A stretch of DNA of 16,702 nt, taken from Planctomycetota bacterium (GTDB taxonomy: Bacteria > Planctomycetota > UBA1135 > GCA-002686595). Positions 1 through 8,051 of this stretch are shown piece after piece. Position 1 is the stretch's first letter; each line of letters starts with the position of its first letter. Position numbers and translations under genes: made by a program. The notes below the pieces were generated by a model. That model made no database searches and was not told the origin of the DNA. It worked only from the letters and a program-made list of their open reading frames with translations. The stretch is from the NCBI GenBank assembly GCA_004296785.1, contig SCVU01000728.1:1-16702 (forward strand), in the 5' to 3' direction.

Positions 1-606
1 GGCGACGTGCTCGGGCGCGGTCTCGAGGCGCAATCCGTCGGAGCCCGCGACCGCGCAGCGCACCGCGCGCACGCGGCCGAACGCAGCATCCGCCTCGGTG
101 TACGCGCCGCTCGCCGCGGGCGTCGCGACGCCGCACGCAGCGCGCGCGATCGCGAACGCGTCGGGCCCGCACAGCTCGAGCGGCGCGTGGCGCTCGCTCG
201 CGTCGGCGAGGACCACCTTCTCGGAGAACAGGTAGCGATCGAGCTCGGTCATCAGCGCCGCGGCGCGGCCGGGCTCGGTCGACAGCTCGAACCCCTGCGG
301 CGTGCACAGCAGCCCGAACGTGTGCAGCACCTTTCCCTTGGCGTTGAGCAGCAGGTTCGCGCCGCCCGCGCCGGGCTCGAGCGCGCGCACCGCGTTCGCG
401 GTGATCCGGTGCAGGAATGCCGCGGCGTCAGCTCCAGTGACCGTGACATTCCCGCGCGTCGTCGCGTCGAACAGCGCGGCGCGCGCGGTCGCGGCCGCGT
501 ACTCGTCGGGCACGGAGCCGAACGCGAGGACTTCCGGGCCCAGCGGCGTCGCGCGCACGCGGGCGCCGCCGGCTTCGAACGCGCTGGAGAGTGGGGAGGT
601 GCGCAA
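1..606 (-). CDS. ygfZ: YgfZ/GcvT-like folate-binding protein (N-terminal part, cut by window edge)
   Basis: The family binds tetrahydrofolate and supports assembly or repair of Fe-S enzymes in the cytoplasm. About 202 codons are visible and the frame runs off the left edge, so the C-terminal signature around the family's conserved Cys cannot be checked. Seen in the translation: VTVTGADAAAFLHRITANAV near residue 55, then NLLLNAKGKVLH, then DRYLFSEKVVLADASE. This order matches the YgfZ branch better than true glycine-cleavage GcvT. No ATG is available. I chose TTG at 606-604 because it gives the typical opening TSPLSSAFEAGG and has AAGAG about 8 nt upstream; GTG codons further inside are possible. 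The gene diverges from the respiratory operon. Family call is firm, start codon is not. Confidence 0.8.
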   Translation of the reverse strand, partial: MRTSPLSSAFEAGGARVRATPLGPEVLAFGSVPDEYAAATARAALFDATTRGNVTVTGADAAAFLHRITANAVRALEPGAGGANLLLNAKGKVLHTFGLLCTPQGFELSTEPGRAAALMTELDRYLFSEKVVLADASERHAPLELCGPDAFAIARAACGVATPAASGAYTEADAAFGRVRAVRCAVAGSDGLRLETAPEHVA

Positions 607-641
607 GGTCGTGGCTCTTGGGACGGCGGGGGGGACCCCTG

Positions 642-650
642 AAGGTAGCA
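642..650 (-). promoter_or_regulatory. Possible extended -10 of the ygfZ-like gene
   Basis: Read on the minus strand the bases are TGCTACCTT, an extended -10 shape (TGn followed by TA...T) resembling the clearer TGCTAGAAT box in front of hpt. Transcription would begin near 635, about 29 nt before the proposed TTG start. No convincing -35 is seen. Weak, inference only. Confidence 0.25.
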
Positions 651-687
651 GGCGCGCGCACAAGCCCGCTCAGGAGACGCGCGGCTC

Positions 688-716
688 TTGAACGGAGCGG
701 ACCGAGTCTGCATTCT
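688..716 (+). promoter_or_regulatory. Possible sigma-70-like promoter of the respiratory operon
   Basis: TTGAAC at 688-693 is followed after 17 nt by CATTCT at 711-716. The -35 matches consensus at four of six positions and the -10 at only three of six, so this is the best local candidate rather than a clear promoter. It would leave a leader of about 70 nt before the cytochrome c gene. The 178-bp divergent gap also holds a G-run at 628-634; nothing else was recognised in it. Confidence 0.2.
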
Positions 717-790
717 GTGGGGCTTCTGCGGTCCCGCTGCGGGCCCGCATCGTCCCCACCCGAGCCGTCGGGTTTCCCACCCCGTTGCGC

Positions 791-2140
791 ATGAGCGTTC
801 CCCAGCCCCTGCGTGGCCGTTTGGCCATCGCCGCAGGTCTGTCCGGACTGTTGTTCGTCGCGTGCTCCGAGCCGCGGCGCCCCGAGCTCAGCTACACGCT
901 GAGTGCGAACTCCAAACAGCTGCTCGCGGATGCGCCGACCGCGCAGGCCCAGTTGCTCGGCACGCTGGGGATGCTGTTCGGCAGCCCCGCCGACCCGAGC
1001 TACGCGGTTCCCGAGGAGTGGATCGACGACGAGCGCAACCCGAACTCGGGTCTGGCCGAGATGTCGGAGGCGCGCCAGGCGGAACTCGTCGCCGCCAACC
1101 AGCGCGCGTTCGCGACCGCCATCGCGCACGTCGAGAAGGGCGAGTTCGCGCTCGTCGCTCCGGCGCGCGAGGCGCTCGACCTGCAGGCGGATTGGGCGCC
1201 GATCCGCGCCGGCTACGACGAAATCGCGGCCGGCGTGAAGAAGGGCACGAAGACGCAGGCCGACCTCGACAAGTACGTGGCGGAGAACAAGGCCGACGCG
1301 CTCGCGCTGTTCACCGACTGGTACCCGTCGCTGCGCGAGTCGGCCGAGCTGTACCGCACGCAGTGCCTGCACTGCCACGGCACGAACGGCGACGGCAAGG
1401 GCTCGACCGCGCCGTACCTGTCGCCCGCTCCGCGCGATTACCAGCGCGGCGCATTCAAGTGGACCGCGCTCAACGACAAGGCGCGCCCGCGCCGCGCGGA
1501 CCTGTACCGCGTGATCGAGAACGGCGTCAACGGCACCGCGATGCTGTCGTTCAAGCGCTTCTCGCCGACGCAGCTGGAAGGGCTCGTCGACTACGTGCGG
1601 ATGCTGTCGATCCGCGGCGAGACCGAGCGCCGGCTCGCCGGCAGCTTCGACGCCGACGAGGGCTTCAAGATCGAAGCCGTGCAGGAGGAGTACCTCGACG
1701 TGTGGAGCTCGTGGGACAAGTCCGACGCGCACGTGATCGCGTACGACGGCGAGGTTCCCGCGTCGACGCCCGAGGTGATCGAGCGCGGCCGCGTGCTGTT
1801 CAACGACGCGACCGGCGCGAACTGCGTGTCGTGCCACGGCGTCAAGGGACGCGGCGACGGCGCGTCCGCGATGGAAGTCGACCCGGAGACCGGCAAGCCC
1901 GTGCTCAAGAAGGACGACTGGGGCAACCAGCTCTCGCCGCGCGATCTGACCGGCGGCATCTACCGCGGCGGCGATCGCCCGATCGACCTGTACCGCCGCC
2001 TCTACGCGGGCATCAACGGCAGCTACATGCCGGCGCACTCGACGATCAAGGACCCGCAGGGCAACCGCAAGGTCACCGACGAGGACCTGTGGGCGATCGT
2101 CCACTACGTGCGCTCGTTGGCGCAGGGCAAGCGCCTCTAA
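791..2140 (+). CDS. Dihaem c-type cytochrome, probable lipoprotein
   Basis: Predicted periplasmic, membrane-anchored electron carrier with two covalently bound haems; likely electron donor to, or subunit of, the oxidase encoded downstream. The 449-residue product opens with a basic stretch and a hydrophobic run ending LLFVAC, a lipobox-like site (position -3 is Phe, slightly off consensus). CxxCH motifs lie at about residues 192-196 (CLHCH) and 345-349 (CVSCH). Candidate sixth-ligand methionines are M251 (TAMLSF) and M413 (SYMPAH), each followed by a typical cytochrome c C-terminal helix (LVDYVRML, AIVHYVRSL). Residues 30-190 form a helical region with no haem motif that I do not recognise. 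ATG at 791 is preferred over TTG at 785, two codons earlier; neither has a clear ribosome site. First gene of the operon, 34 nt before coxB. Confidence 0.88.
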   Translation: MSVPQPLRGRLAIAAGLSGLLFVACSEPRRPELSYTLSANSKQLLADAPTAQAQLLGTLGMLFGSPADPSYAVPEEWIDDERNPNSGLAEMSEARQAELVAANQRAFATAIAHVEKGEFALVAPAREALDLQADWAPIRAGYDEIAAGVKKGTKTQADLDKYVAENKADALALFTDWYPSLRESAELYRTQCLHCHGTNGDGKGSTAPYLSPAPRDYQRGAFKWTALNDKARPRRADLYRVIENGVNGTAMLSFKRFSPTQLEGLVDYVRMLSIRGETERRLAGSFDADEGFKIEAVQEEYLDVWSSWDKSDAHVIAYDGEVPASTPEVIERGRVLFNDATGANCVSCHGVKGRGDGASAMEVDPETGKPVLKKDDWGNQLSPRDLTGGIYRGGDRPIDLYRRLYAGINGSYMPAHSTIKDPQGNRKVTDEDLWAIVHYVRSLAQGKRL

Positions 2141-2174
2141 CCCGGCCCACGAACTCGAAGCGGAACAGCAAGCA

Positions 2175-3068
2175 ATGAGTCTCTTGAATCCTTCGAACGG
2201 CTGGTGGACGGCGCTCGCGGTGCTCGTCGCCGCGCTGCTCGTGCTCGTCACGTTCGTGAAGTACACGCGGCTGTGGCTCGTCCTCTTGATCGGTCTCGTG
2301 CCGGTGCTCGGCGTGTGGACCTTCGTGAAGGCGCCGGAGTGGGGGCTGTGGTTCCCCGAGGACGTCTCCACGCACGGCAAGGGGATGGACCAGCTCTTCT
2401 ACATGATCATGTGGATGGTCACGTTCACCTTCGTGCTGACGGAAGTCGCACTGGTGTGGTGCGTGTTCCGCTACCACGAGAAGGTGCCGGGCAAGTCGCT
2501 GTTCACGCACGGCTCGCACAAGCTCGAGATGATCTGGACCGCGATTCCCGCGGTCGCGCTGCTCGTGATCGCGTTCGCGCAGATCGGCACGTTCAAGCGG
2601 ATCAAGTTCGAGAACCACTGGCCGACCGGCGGGCCGTACTCGGCCCAGAAGCCGATCGCGCACGTGATCGCGTACCAGTTCGCGTGGCTGATGCGCTACC
2701 CCGACGAGAACGGCAGCTTCGACTCCGTCGACGTCGTCGAGAGCCCGTTCGACTTCGTGGTGCCGGTCGACACCGACATCATGTTCCACCTGAAGTCGCG
2801 CGACGTGCTGCACTCGTTCTTCCTGCCAAACCTGCGCCTCAAGCAGGACGCGGTGCCGGGCATGACGATCCCGATGTGGTTCAAGGCGACGAAGGTCGGG
2901 GAGTACGACCTGATCTGCGCCGAGCTGTGTGGCTGGGGCCACTACAAGATGGCCGGAAAGCTGATCGTGAAGAGCAAGGCTGATTACGACGCGTGGCTCG
3001 CACAGAAGCGCGCCGAGCTGAAGAGCAACGGAAAGGCAGATCTTTCGAACATGGAGGAGGGTCAATGA
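2175..3068 (+). CDS. coxB: Cytochrome c oxidase subunit II (CuA subunit)
   Basis: Accepts electrons from cytochrome c at the binuclear CuA centre and passes them to haem a in subunit I; integral membrane protein with a periplasmic cupredoxin domain. The full CuA ligand set is visible: H213 (VLHSFF), C248, E250, C252, H256 and M259 within CAELCGWGHYKM. The protein has 297 residues and no fused cytochrome c at the C-terminus, unlike Bacillus caa3 subunit II; the separate dihaem cytochrome just upstream may fill that role. Oddly, two extra hydrophobic helices (about residues 10-28 and 33-50) precede the usual hairpin helices (about 75-97 and 113-133), so four membrane segments are expected instead of two. 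The stop overlaps the coxA start (ATGA at 3065-3068). Confidence 0.95.
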   Translation: MSLLNPSNGWWTALAVLVAALLVLVTFVKYTRLWLVLLIGLVPVLGVWTFVKAPEWGLWFPEDVSTHGKGMDQLFYMIMWMVTFTFVLTEVALVWCVFRYHEKVPGKSLFTHGSHKLEMIWTAIPAVALLVIAFAQIGTFKRIKFENHWPTGGPYSAQKPIAHVIAYQFAWLMRYPDENGSFDSVDVVESPFDFVVPVDTDIMFHLKSRDVLHSFFLPNLRLKQDAVPGMTIPMWFKATKVGEYDLICAELCGWGHYKMAGKLIVKSKADYDAWLAQKRAELKSNGKADLSNMEEGQ

Positions 3069-4990
3069 GCCCCGCCGACTCGAGCGCCGCTCCGGCGACG
3101 GCGCCCAAGCACGCGCCCGCGCACCACCCGGATGCGCACCCGGCTCATGAAGGTCCGCTCGGCATCGCGCCCGCGGGCACCGTGCACGTCTCGCACGACC
3201 ACCACGAGCTCGGCTTCATCCGCAAGTACATCTTCTCGGTCGACCACAAGGTCATCGCGATCCAGTTCATGCTCACGGGGTTGTTCTTCCTCGTGCTCGG
3301 CGGACTGTTCGCGATGGCGATCCGCCACCAGGTGGCGTGGCCGTGGAAGCCGATCCCGGGCATGGGTCTCTTGTTCCCGGAGACCGGCGGGGTGATCAGC
3401 CCCGAGTTCTACACGATGCTCTTCACGATGCACGGGACGATCATGATCTTCTTCGTGATCATCCCGCTGCTCACCGGCGCGTTCGGGAACTTCCTGATCC
3501 CGCTGATGGTCGGCGCGCCGGACATGGCGTTCCCGAAGCTCAACATGTTCGGGTACTGGGCGATGATCCCGGCGATCTTCTTCGCGATCCTCGGGTTCTT
3601 CGTCGAGGGCGGCGCGGCCGCCGCCGGATGGACCGCGTATCCGCCGCTGTCGACGATCCTCTCGGCGGCGCCCGGCTCGCTGAACGGCCAGACCTGCTGG
3701 CTGATGGCGCTCACGTGGGTCGGCGTGTCGTCGATGATGGGCGCCGTCAACTACGTGACGACGATCGTCAAGATGCGCGCGCCGGGCCTGACGATGATGC
3801 GGCTGCCGCTGTCGATCTGGGGCCTGTTCATCTCGGCGCTGCTGCAGCTGTTCGCGCTGCCGGTGCTAACCGCCGCGTCGATCCTGCAGCTGCTCGACCG
3901 CACGCTGCACACCGGCTTCTTCACGCCGTCGAACCTGCTCGTCAACAGCGTGCGCCCCGAGGCGTTCCAGTCCGCGGGCACCGCCGCGATCGACGCGGCC
4001 TCGGGCGGTCACCCGCTGTTGTGGCAGCACCTGTTCTGGTTCTACAGCCACCCGGCCGTCTACATCATGGTGCTGCCCGCGATGGGCTTCGCGTCGGACA
4101 TCCTGTCCGTGCACGCGCGCAAGCCCGTGTTCGGCTACAAGCCGATGGTGTACTCGATCTGCGCGATCGCGGGTCTCGGGTTCATCGTGTGGGGCCACCA
4201 CATGTTCACGTCGGGCATGAACCCGGCGCTGGGCATGAGCTTCATGGTCGCGACGATCATGATCGCGCTGCCGTCCGCGGTGAAGGTGTTCAACTGGATC
4301 GGCACGCTGTGGGGCAGCCGCATCCACCTGACCAGCGCGATGCTGAACGCGCTCGCCTTCGTCTCGATGTTCATCATCGGCGGCCTCTCGGGCATCTGGA
4401 TGGCGGCCACGCCGGTCGACATCTACATCCACGACACGTACATCGTCGTCGCGCACTTCCACTACGTGGTGTTCGCGGGTTCGGTGTTCGCGATCTGGGC
4501 CGGCATCTACCACTGGTTCCCGAAGATGTTCGGGCGCCAGATGAACGAGACGCTCGGCAAGCTGCACTTCATCGGCTCGTTCGTGTTCACGAACGGCGTC
4601 TTCTACATGATGCACCAGCTCGGCCTGGCCGGACTGATGCGGCGCACCGCCGACCCGTACACGTACACGACGTACGCGCACCTGCAGGAGTGCAACGAGC
4701 TGATCACGATCTGCGCGTTCCTCCTGTTCGCGTGGCAGATCTTCTTCGTGATCAACTTCTTCCACTCGATGTTCTGGGGCAAGCGCGTCGGGCGCAACCC
4801 GTGGAAGGCGAACACGCTCGAGTGGGACGCGCCGTCGCCGCCGGGCCACGGCAACTTCGACCGCGAGCTCGCGGTCTACCGCGGTCCGTACGAGTTCGGC
4901 TCGCCCGAGGTCGCGGAAGACTACCTGCCGCAGACGCGCAAGCTCGGCGACGGCGCCGGCAAGCCCGCACCCGCGCACGCCCACCACTAG
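3065..4990 (+). CDS. coxA: Cytochrome c oxidase subunit I, A2-type haem-copper oxidase
   Basis: Catalytic subunit reducing O2 to water at the haem a3-CuB centre and pumping protons; polytopic inner-membrane protein of 641 residues. Ligands seen: H123 and H466 for low-spin haem, H464 for high-spin haem, H329, H378 and H379 for CuB, with Y333 placed for the His-Tyr cross-link. K407 (SAVKVFNW) marks the K-channel and D153 (GAPDMAF) the D-channel entrance. The helix VI motif is YSHPAVY rather than GHPEVY: the channel glutamate is absent and Tyr327-Ser328 is present, the hallmark of A2-type oxidases. A segment of roughly 20-25 extra residues follows LLDRTLHTGFF. Both termini are His-rich. The ATG at 3065 overlaps the coxB stop and has GGAGGAGG at 3053-3060 just upstream. 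Confidence 0.96.
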   Translation: MSPADSSAAPATAPKHAPAHHPDAHPAHEGPLGIAPAGTVHVSHDHHELGFIRKYIFSVDHKVIAIQFMLTGLFFLVLGGLFAMAIRHQVAWPWKPIPGMGLLFPETGGVISPEFYTMLFTMHGTIMIFFVIIPLLTGAFGNFLIPLMVGAPDMAFPKLNMFGYWAMIPAIFFAILGFFVEGGAAAAGWTAYPPLSTILSAAPGSLNGQTCWLMALTWVGVSSMMGAVNYVTTIVKMRAPGLTMMRLPLSIWGLFISALLQLFALPVLTAASILQLLDRTLHTGFFTPSNLLVNSVRPEAFQSAGTAAIDAASGGHPLLWQHLFWFYSHPAVYIMVLPAMGFASDILSVHARKPVFGYKPMVYSICAIAGLGFIVWGHHMFTSGMNPALGMSFMVATIMIALPSAVKVFNWIGTLWGSRIHLTSAMLNALAFVSMFIIGGLSGIWMAATPVDIYIHDTYIVVAHFHYVVFAGSVFAIWAGIYHWFPKMFGRQMNETLGKLHFIGSFVFTNGVFYMMHQLGLAGLMRRTADPYTYTTYAHLQECNELITICAFLLFAWQIFFVINFFHSMFWGKRVGRNPWKANTLEWDAPSPPGHGNFDRELAVYRGPYEFGSPEVAEDYLPQTRKLGDGAGKPAPAHAHH

Positions 4991-5006
4991 CTCGCGCTCG
5001 GTTCGG

Positions 5007-5948
5007 ATGTCTCCCTCTCCCTCGACCGCGGCCTCGCCCTGGCCGCACCGACTCGCGAGCACGACCGCGTTGCTCGCGGTGCCGCTGTTCGTGTTCGGCG
5101 GCAGCGTGACGACGCTGCGCGCCGGCATGGCGGTCGAGGGCTGGATCTTCCCCGAGGGCCACTTCCTCGTCGCGTTCCCGATCGAGAAGTGGTTCCGCAA
5201 CCTGCCGACCTTCGTCGAGCACACGCATCGGCTGTTCGGCGTGCTCGTCGGCCTGTCGGCGATCGCGGCGCTCGCCGCGTGCGCGATCACGCGCGCCGGC
5301 GCGCGTGCGACGCTGCTCGCGGCTCTCGCGCTGGTCGCCGTGTGCGCGCAAGGCGCGCTCGGCGGGCTGCGCGTGCTCGAGAACTCGCCGCAGCTCGCGT
5401 TCCTGCACGGCGTGTGCGCGCAGCTCGTGTTCGCGCTGCTCGGCGTCGTCGCGTGGCAGCTGCGCCCGGGCTGGCGCGCGCTCGGCGACGTCGAGTACCC
5501 CGAGGGCCCGCCGCTGCGGCGCGCGGCGCTGTGGTGCGCGCTGCTGTTGCTCGGTCAGATCGCGCTCGGCGCGTGGTACCGCCACGGGCTGCGCACGCAG
5601 CAGCTCGCCGACGTCGAGCTGCGCCTGTCGCTGCACCTCGTCGGCGCGCTGGCCGCGTTCGCCGCGGTGATCGTGCTCGCCGGGCGCCTGCAGTCGAGCG
5701 GCGACGCGCGCGCGCTCGTGCTCGCGCGCCGGCTGCGCGTGCTGCTGCTCGTCCAGCTCGCGCTCGGCTTCGGCGCGTGGCTGCTGCGCGATCCGCGCGG
5801 CATGACGCCGGCCGAGTGGGGGACGAGCGTGCTGCACGTGCTCGTCGGTGCGCTGCTGCTGCTGCAAGCGGCGTCGGCCTGGGTGCTGACGCGTCCGCGC
5901 GAGCGTGCGGCGGCCGCCCACTGCGTCCCCGTCGGAGGTGCGTCGTGA
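5007..5948 (+). CDS. ctaA: Haem A synthase (CtaA/Cox15 family)
   Basis: Oxidises the C8 methyl group of haem O to the formyl group of haem A, using a bound haem, in the cytoplasmic membrane. The 313-residue protein has about eight hydrophobic helices in two similar halves. The four haem-ligand histidines expected of the family are visible: H74 in EHTHR, H134 in FLHGVCAQL, H210 in LSLHLVGA and H277 in VLHVLVGA; E71 is the conserved acidic residue. The opening GSVTTLRAGMAV is also typical. It lies 16 nt after coxA and overlaps ctaB by a GTGA junction, so it is co-transcribed and probably translationally coupled with the haem O synthase that supplies its substrate. No clear ribosome site precedes ATG 5007. 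Confidence 0.92.
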   Translation: MSPSPSTAASPWPHRLASTTALLAVPLFVFGGSVTTLRAGMAVEGWIFPEGHFLVAFPIEKWFRNLPTFVEHTHRLFGVLVGLSAIAALAACAITRAGARATLLAALALVAVCAQGALGGLRVLENSPQLAFLHGVCAQLVFALLGVVAWQLRPGWRALGDVEYPEGPPLRRAALWCALLLLGQIALGAWYRHGLRTQQLADVELRLSLHLVGALAAFAAVIVLAGRLQSSGDARALVLARRLRVLLLVQLALGFGAWLLRDPRGMTPAEWGTSVLHVLVGALLLLQAASAWVLTRPRERAAAAHCVPVGGAS

Positions 5949-6892
5949 ATCCGGTCGAAGCCTCCACGCCGGCCGCGCTCGTTCATCCGACCGCCCTCGC
6001 GCGTCCGACCGTGCTCGCGCGCGTGCGCGACTGGTCGAGCATGACGCGGCCGCGCATCGGCGGCTTCGTGTTCTTCTCCGCGCTGACCGGCGGCCTCGTG
6101 TCGGGCGAGGTGGTCTCGCTGGCGCGTTCCGCCGAGGCCGGCGCGTGGATCGCGCTGTCGGCGGCCGGCGCGAGCGTTTTCAACCAGATCCTCGAGAAGC
6201 AGTCGGACGGAGCGATGCGCCGCACTGCGGATCGACCGCTGCCGACCGGCCGCATCGGCGTGCGCGACGCGCTGCTGTTCGCCACCGCGCTCGAGACGGC
6301 GGCGATCGCCGGGCTCGCGCTGCGCTTCGAGCTGCTCGCCGCGCTGCTCGCGCTGGCGACGTTCGCGAGCTACGTGCTCGTCTACACGCCGCTCAAGCGG
6401 CTCTCGAGCCTGAACACCGTCGTCGGCGCGCTGCCCGGCGCGATGCCGCCGCTGCTCGGCGCGCTCGCGCTCGCGCGCGCGCCCTCGCCGCTCGCGTGGA
6501 GCCTGTTCGCGATCCTGTTCGCGTGGCAGTTCCCGCACTTCATGGCGATCGGCTGGCTGTACCGCGACGACTACCGGCGCGCCGGCATCCGCATGCTGCC
6601 CGCGCTCGGCGTGCGCGGCGTCGCGGGTCTGCAGGCGATCGGCTACAGCCTCGCGTGCCTCGTCGTCTCGCTCGTGCCGGCGCTGCAAGGCCGCGCGGGC
6701 GTGCTGTACGGCGCCGCCGCCGCTGTCCTCGGCCTCGCCTACGTCGCGAGCTCGATCCACTTCGCGCGGCGCGAGGACGATGCGCGCGCGCGCGTGCTGC
6801 TGCGCGTCTCGCTCATCTACCTGCCGCTCGTCTACTCGTTCCTGCTGCTCGATCCGCTCGTGCGCGCGTCCAGCGTGCTCGCCGCGAACTGA
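5945..6892 (+). CDS. ctaB: Protohaem IX farnesyltransferase (haem O synthase)
   Basis: UbiA-superfamily membrane prenyltransferase that adds farnesyl to protohaem to give haem O, the substrate of CtaA encoded just upstream. The 315-residue product carries the first polyprenyl-diphosphate site as NQILEKQSDGAMRRTADRP (N80 to D88, with Glu at the first acidic position), then YTPLKRLSSLNTVVGALPGA, then the second conserved loop WQFPHFMAIGWLYRDDYRRA. About nine membrane helices are visible. The start is GTG 5945, overlapping the ctaA stop (GTGA) and preceded by GGAGG at 5934-5938 with 6 nt spacing, one of the clearer ribosome sites in the window. Confidence 0.94.
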   Translation: MNPVEASTPAALVHPTALARPTVLARVRDWSSMTRPRIGGFVFFSALTGGLVSGEVVSLARSAEAGAWIALSAAGASVFNQILEKQSDGAMRRTADRPLPTGRIGVRDALLFATALETAAIAGLALRFELLAALLALATFASYVLVYTPLKRLSSLNTVVGALPGAMPPLLGALALARAPSPLAWSLFAILFAWQFPHFMAIGWLYRDDYRRAGIRMLPALGVRGVAGLQAIGYSLACLVVSLVPALQGRAGVLYGAAAAVLGLAYVASSIHFARREDDARARVLLRVSLIYLPLVYSFLLLDPLVRASSVLAAN

Positions 6893-6920
6893 CCCCCGCG
6901 AGCTCTCTCCCGAAACAACC

Positions 6921-7601
6921 ATGAGCCAAGCCACACTCGCTCCTCACGCCGGCGCCCACGGGCACCACGGCCACAAGGCCGATGCCGCTGCGTACGATCC
7001 CGCGGTCGACGCGCCCGCCGAGCACCATCCGATCTTCGACTACGACTCGGGTCCGCCGGTCGAGCGCGGCAAGTTCGCGATCTGGCTGTTCCTCGCGACG
7101 GAAGTGATGTTCTTCACGGGCCTGATCGGCACGTACATCATCCTGCGCACGGGCTCGGCCGCCTGGCCGAACCCGGAGGAGCGCCTCGCGGTCGACATCA
7201 CCGCGTTCAACACGTTCGTGCTGATCATCAGCTCGTGGCTGATGGTGCGCGCGCTGCAGGCCGCGCAGAAGGGCGACCGCGCCGGCATCCTGAAGTGGCT
7301 CGGCGCGACGATCCTCGGCGGCGCGCTGTTCGTCGGGATCCAGGTCTACGAGTACATCGAGCTGTACAAGCACGGCAACTGGCCGAACGTCGACATCTTC
7401 TGGTCGACCTTCTACGCGATGACCGGCTTCCACGGCTTGCACGTCGTCGTCGGCGTGATCTGGCTGATCTGCGCGTGGTTCGGCGCCGCACGCGGCAGGT
7501 ACACCGCGCAGAACTACATGGGTCTCGAGCTCGCCGGCCTGTACTGGCACTTCGTCGACCTCGTCTGGGTCCTCTTGTTCACGATCGTCTACCTGTTCTG
7601 A
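6921..7601 (+). CDS. coxC: Cytochrome c oxidase subunit III
   Basis: Third core subunit of the oxidase; it contains no metal and stabilises subunit I and its proton uptake. The 226-residue product has a His-rich N-terminus (GHHGHK) and five predicted helices, as in short bacterial CoxC proteins that lack the first two helices of the mitochondrial form. Conserved features: KFAIWLFLATEVMFFTGLI with the family glutamate, STFYAMTGFHGLHVVVG, and LAGLYWHFVDLVWVLLF at the end. ATG 6921 lies 28 nt after ctaB; no strong ribosome site was seen. Upstream in-frame extension into ctaB is rejected because the conserved region begins well after this ATG. Confidence 0.95.
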   Translation: MSQATLAPHAGAHGHHGHKADAAAYDPAVDAPAEHHPIFDYDSGPPVERGKFAIWLFLATEVMFFTGLIGTYIILRTGSAAWPNPEERLAVDITAFNTFVLIISSWLMVRALQAAQKGDRAGILKWLGATILGGALFVGIQVYEYIELYKHGNWPNVDIFWSTFYAMTGFHGLHVVVGVIWLICAWFGAARGRYTAQNYMGLELAGLYWHFVDLVWVLLFTIVYLF

Positions 7602-7619
7602 GCCAAGCGGAGATCCACC

Positions 7620-8051
7620 ATGTCCGGTCACGACGAGCACAAGAGCTTCAACGCGAACAAGATCTTCCTGTGGCTGTTCATCTTCACGGCCGTCGAAGTC
7701 GCCTGGGGCGTCCTCGGTCACAAGATGCACGTCGGGAAGCCGCTCCTGTGGGGCGGGCTGCTGACCTTCGCCGCCTTCAAGGGCGTGCTGATCCTGCAGT
7801 ACTTCATGCACTTCCGCTTCGAGGGCTGGATCGTCAAAGGACTGATCCTCCCGACGCCGTTCCTGATCGTCGTGATCCTGACCGTGCTGTCGCCGGACAT
7901 CGCGTGCAATCACAAGCTCAACCACAACATCGGCTCGAGCTACGACACGAAGGCCGGTGAGATCGTCGAGCTGCCCGAGGTCGCGCTGCGCAAGGGCATC
8001 GCGCCGCACAATGCACCGCACGATGCGGCCGCGCCTGCTCCTCAGCACTAG
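7620..8051 (+). CDS. coxD: Cytochrome c oxidase subunit IV (bacterial type)
   Basis: Small accessory subunit of caa3-type oxidases. The 143-residue protein shows three hydrophobic helices: around FLWLFIFTAVEVAWGVLG, WGGLLTFAAFKGVLILQYFM followed by the family motif HFRFEG, and PFLIVVILTVLSPDI. This pattern matches the prokaryotic COX4 family. A ribosome site GGAG at 7609-7612 lies 7 nt before ATG 7620, and the gene begins 18 nt after coxC. The C-terminal tail of about 45 residues is soluble and ends in a His/Pro/Ala-rich segment; its last 41 bases overlap the start of the Sco gene in another frame. Confidence 0.88.
   Translation: MSGHDEHKSFNANKIFLWLFIFTAVEVAWGVLGHKMHVGKPLLWGGLLTFAAFKGVLILQYFMHFRFEGWIVKGLILPTPFLIVVILTVLSPDIACNHKLNHNIGSSYDTKAGEIVELPEVALRKGIAPHNAPHDAAAPAPQH

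Noticed and set aside
1..606. Glycine cleavage T-protein (GcvT) as the identity of the left-edge gene.
   Set aside because: The NAKGKVLH and DRYLFSEKVV pattern fits YgfZ-type proteins better, and no glycine-cleavage neighbours are present.
428..2380. A 650-codon open frame on the minus strand opposite the cytochrome c gene, and similar long antisense frames opposite coxA (3866-5290), ctaA/ctaB (4752-6934) and the 11-12 kb region.
   Set aside because: They lie opposite genes with clear motifs, are Arg/Ala/His/Val-rich and show no family motif or proper start; long antisense frames are normal in very GC-rich DNA.
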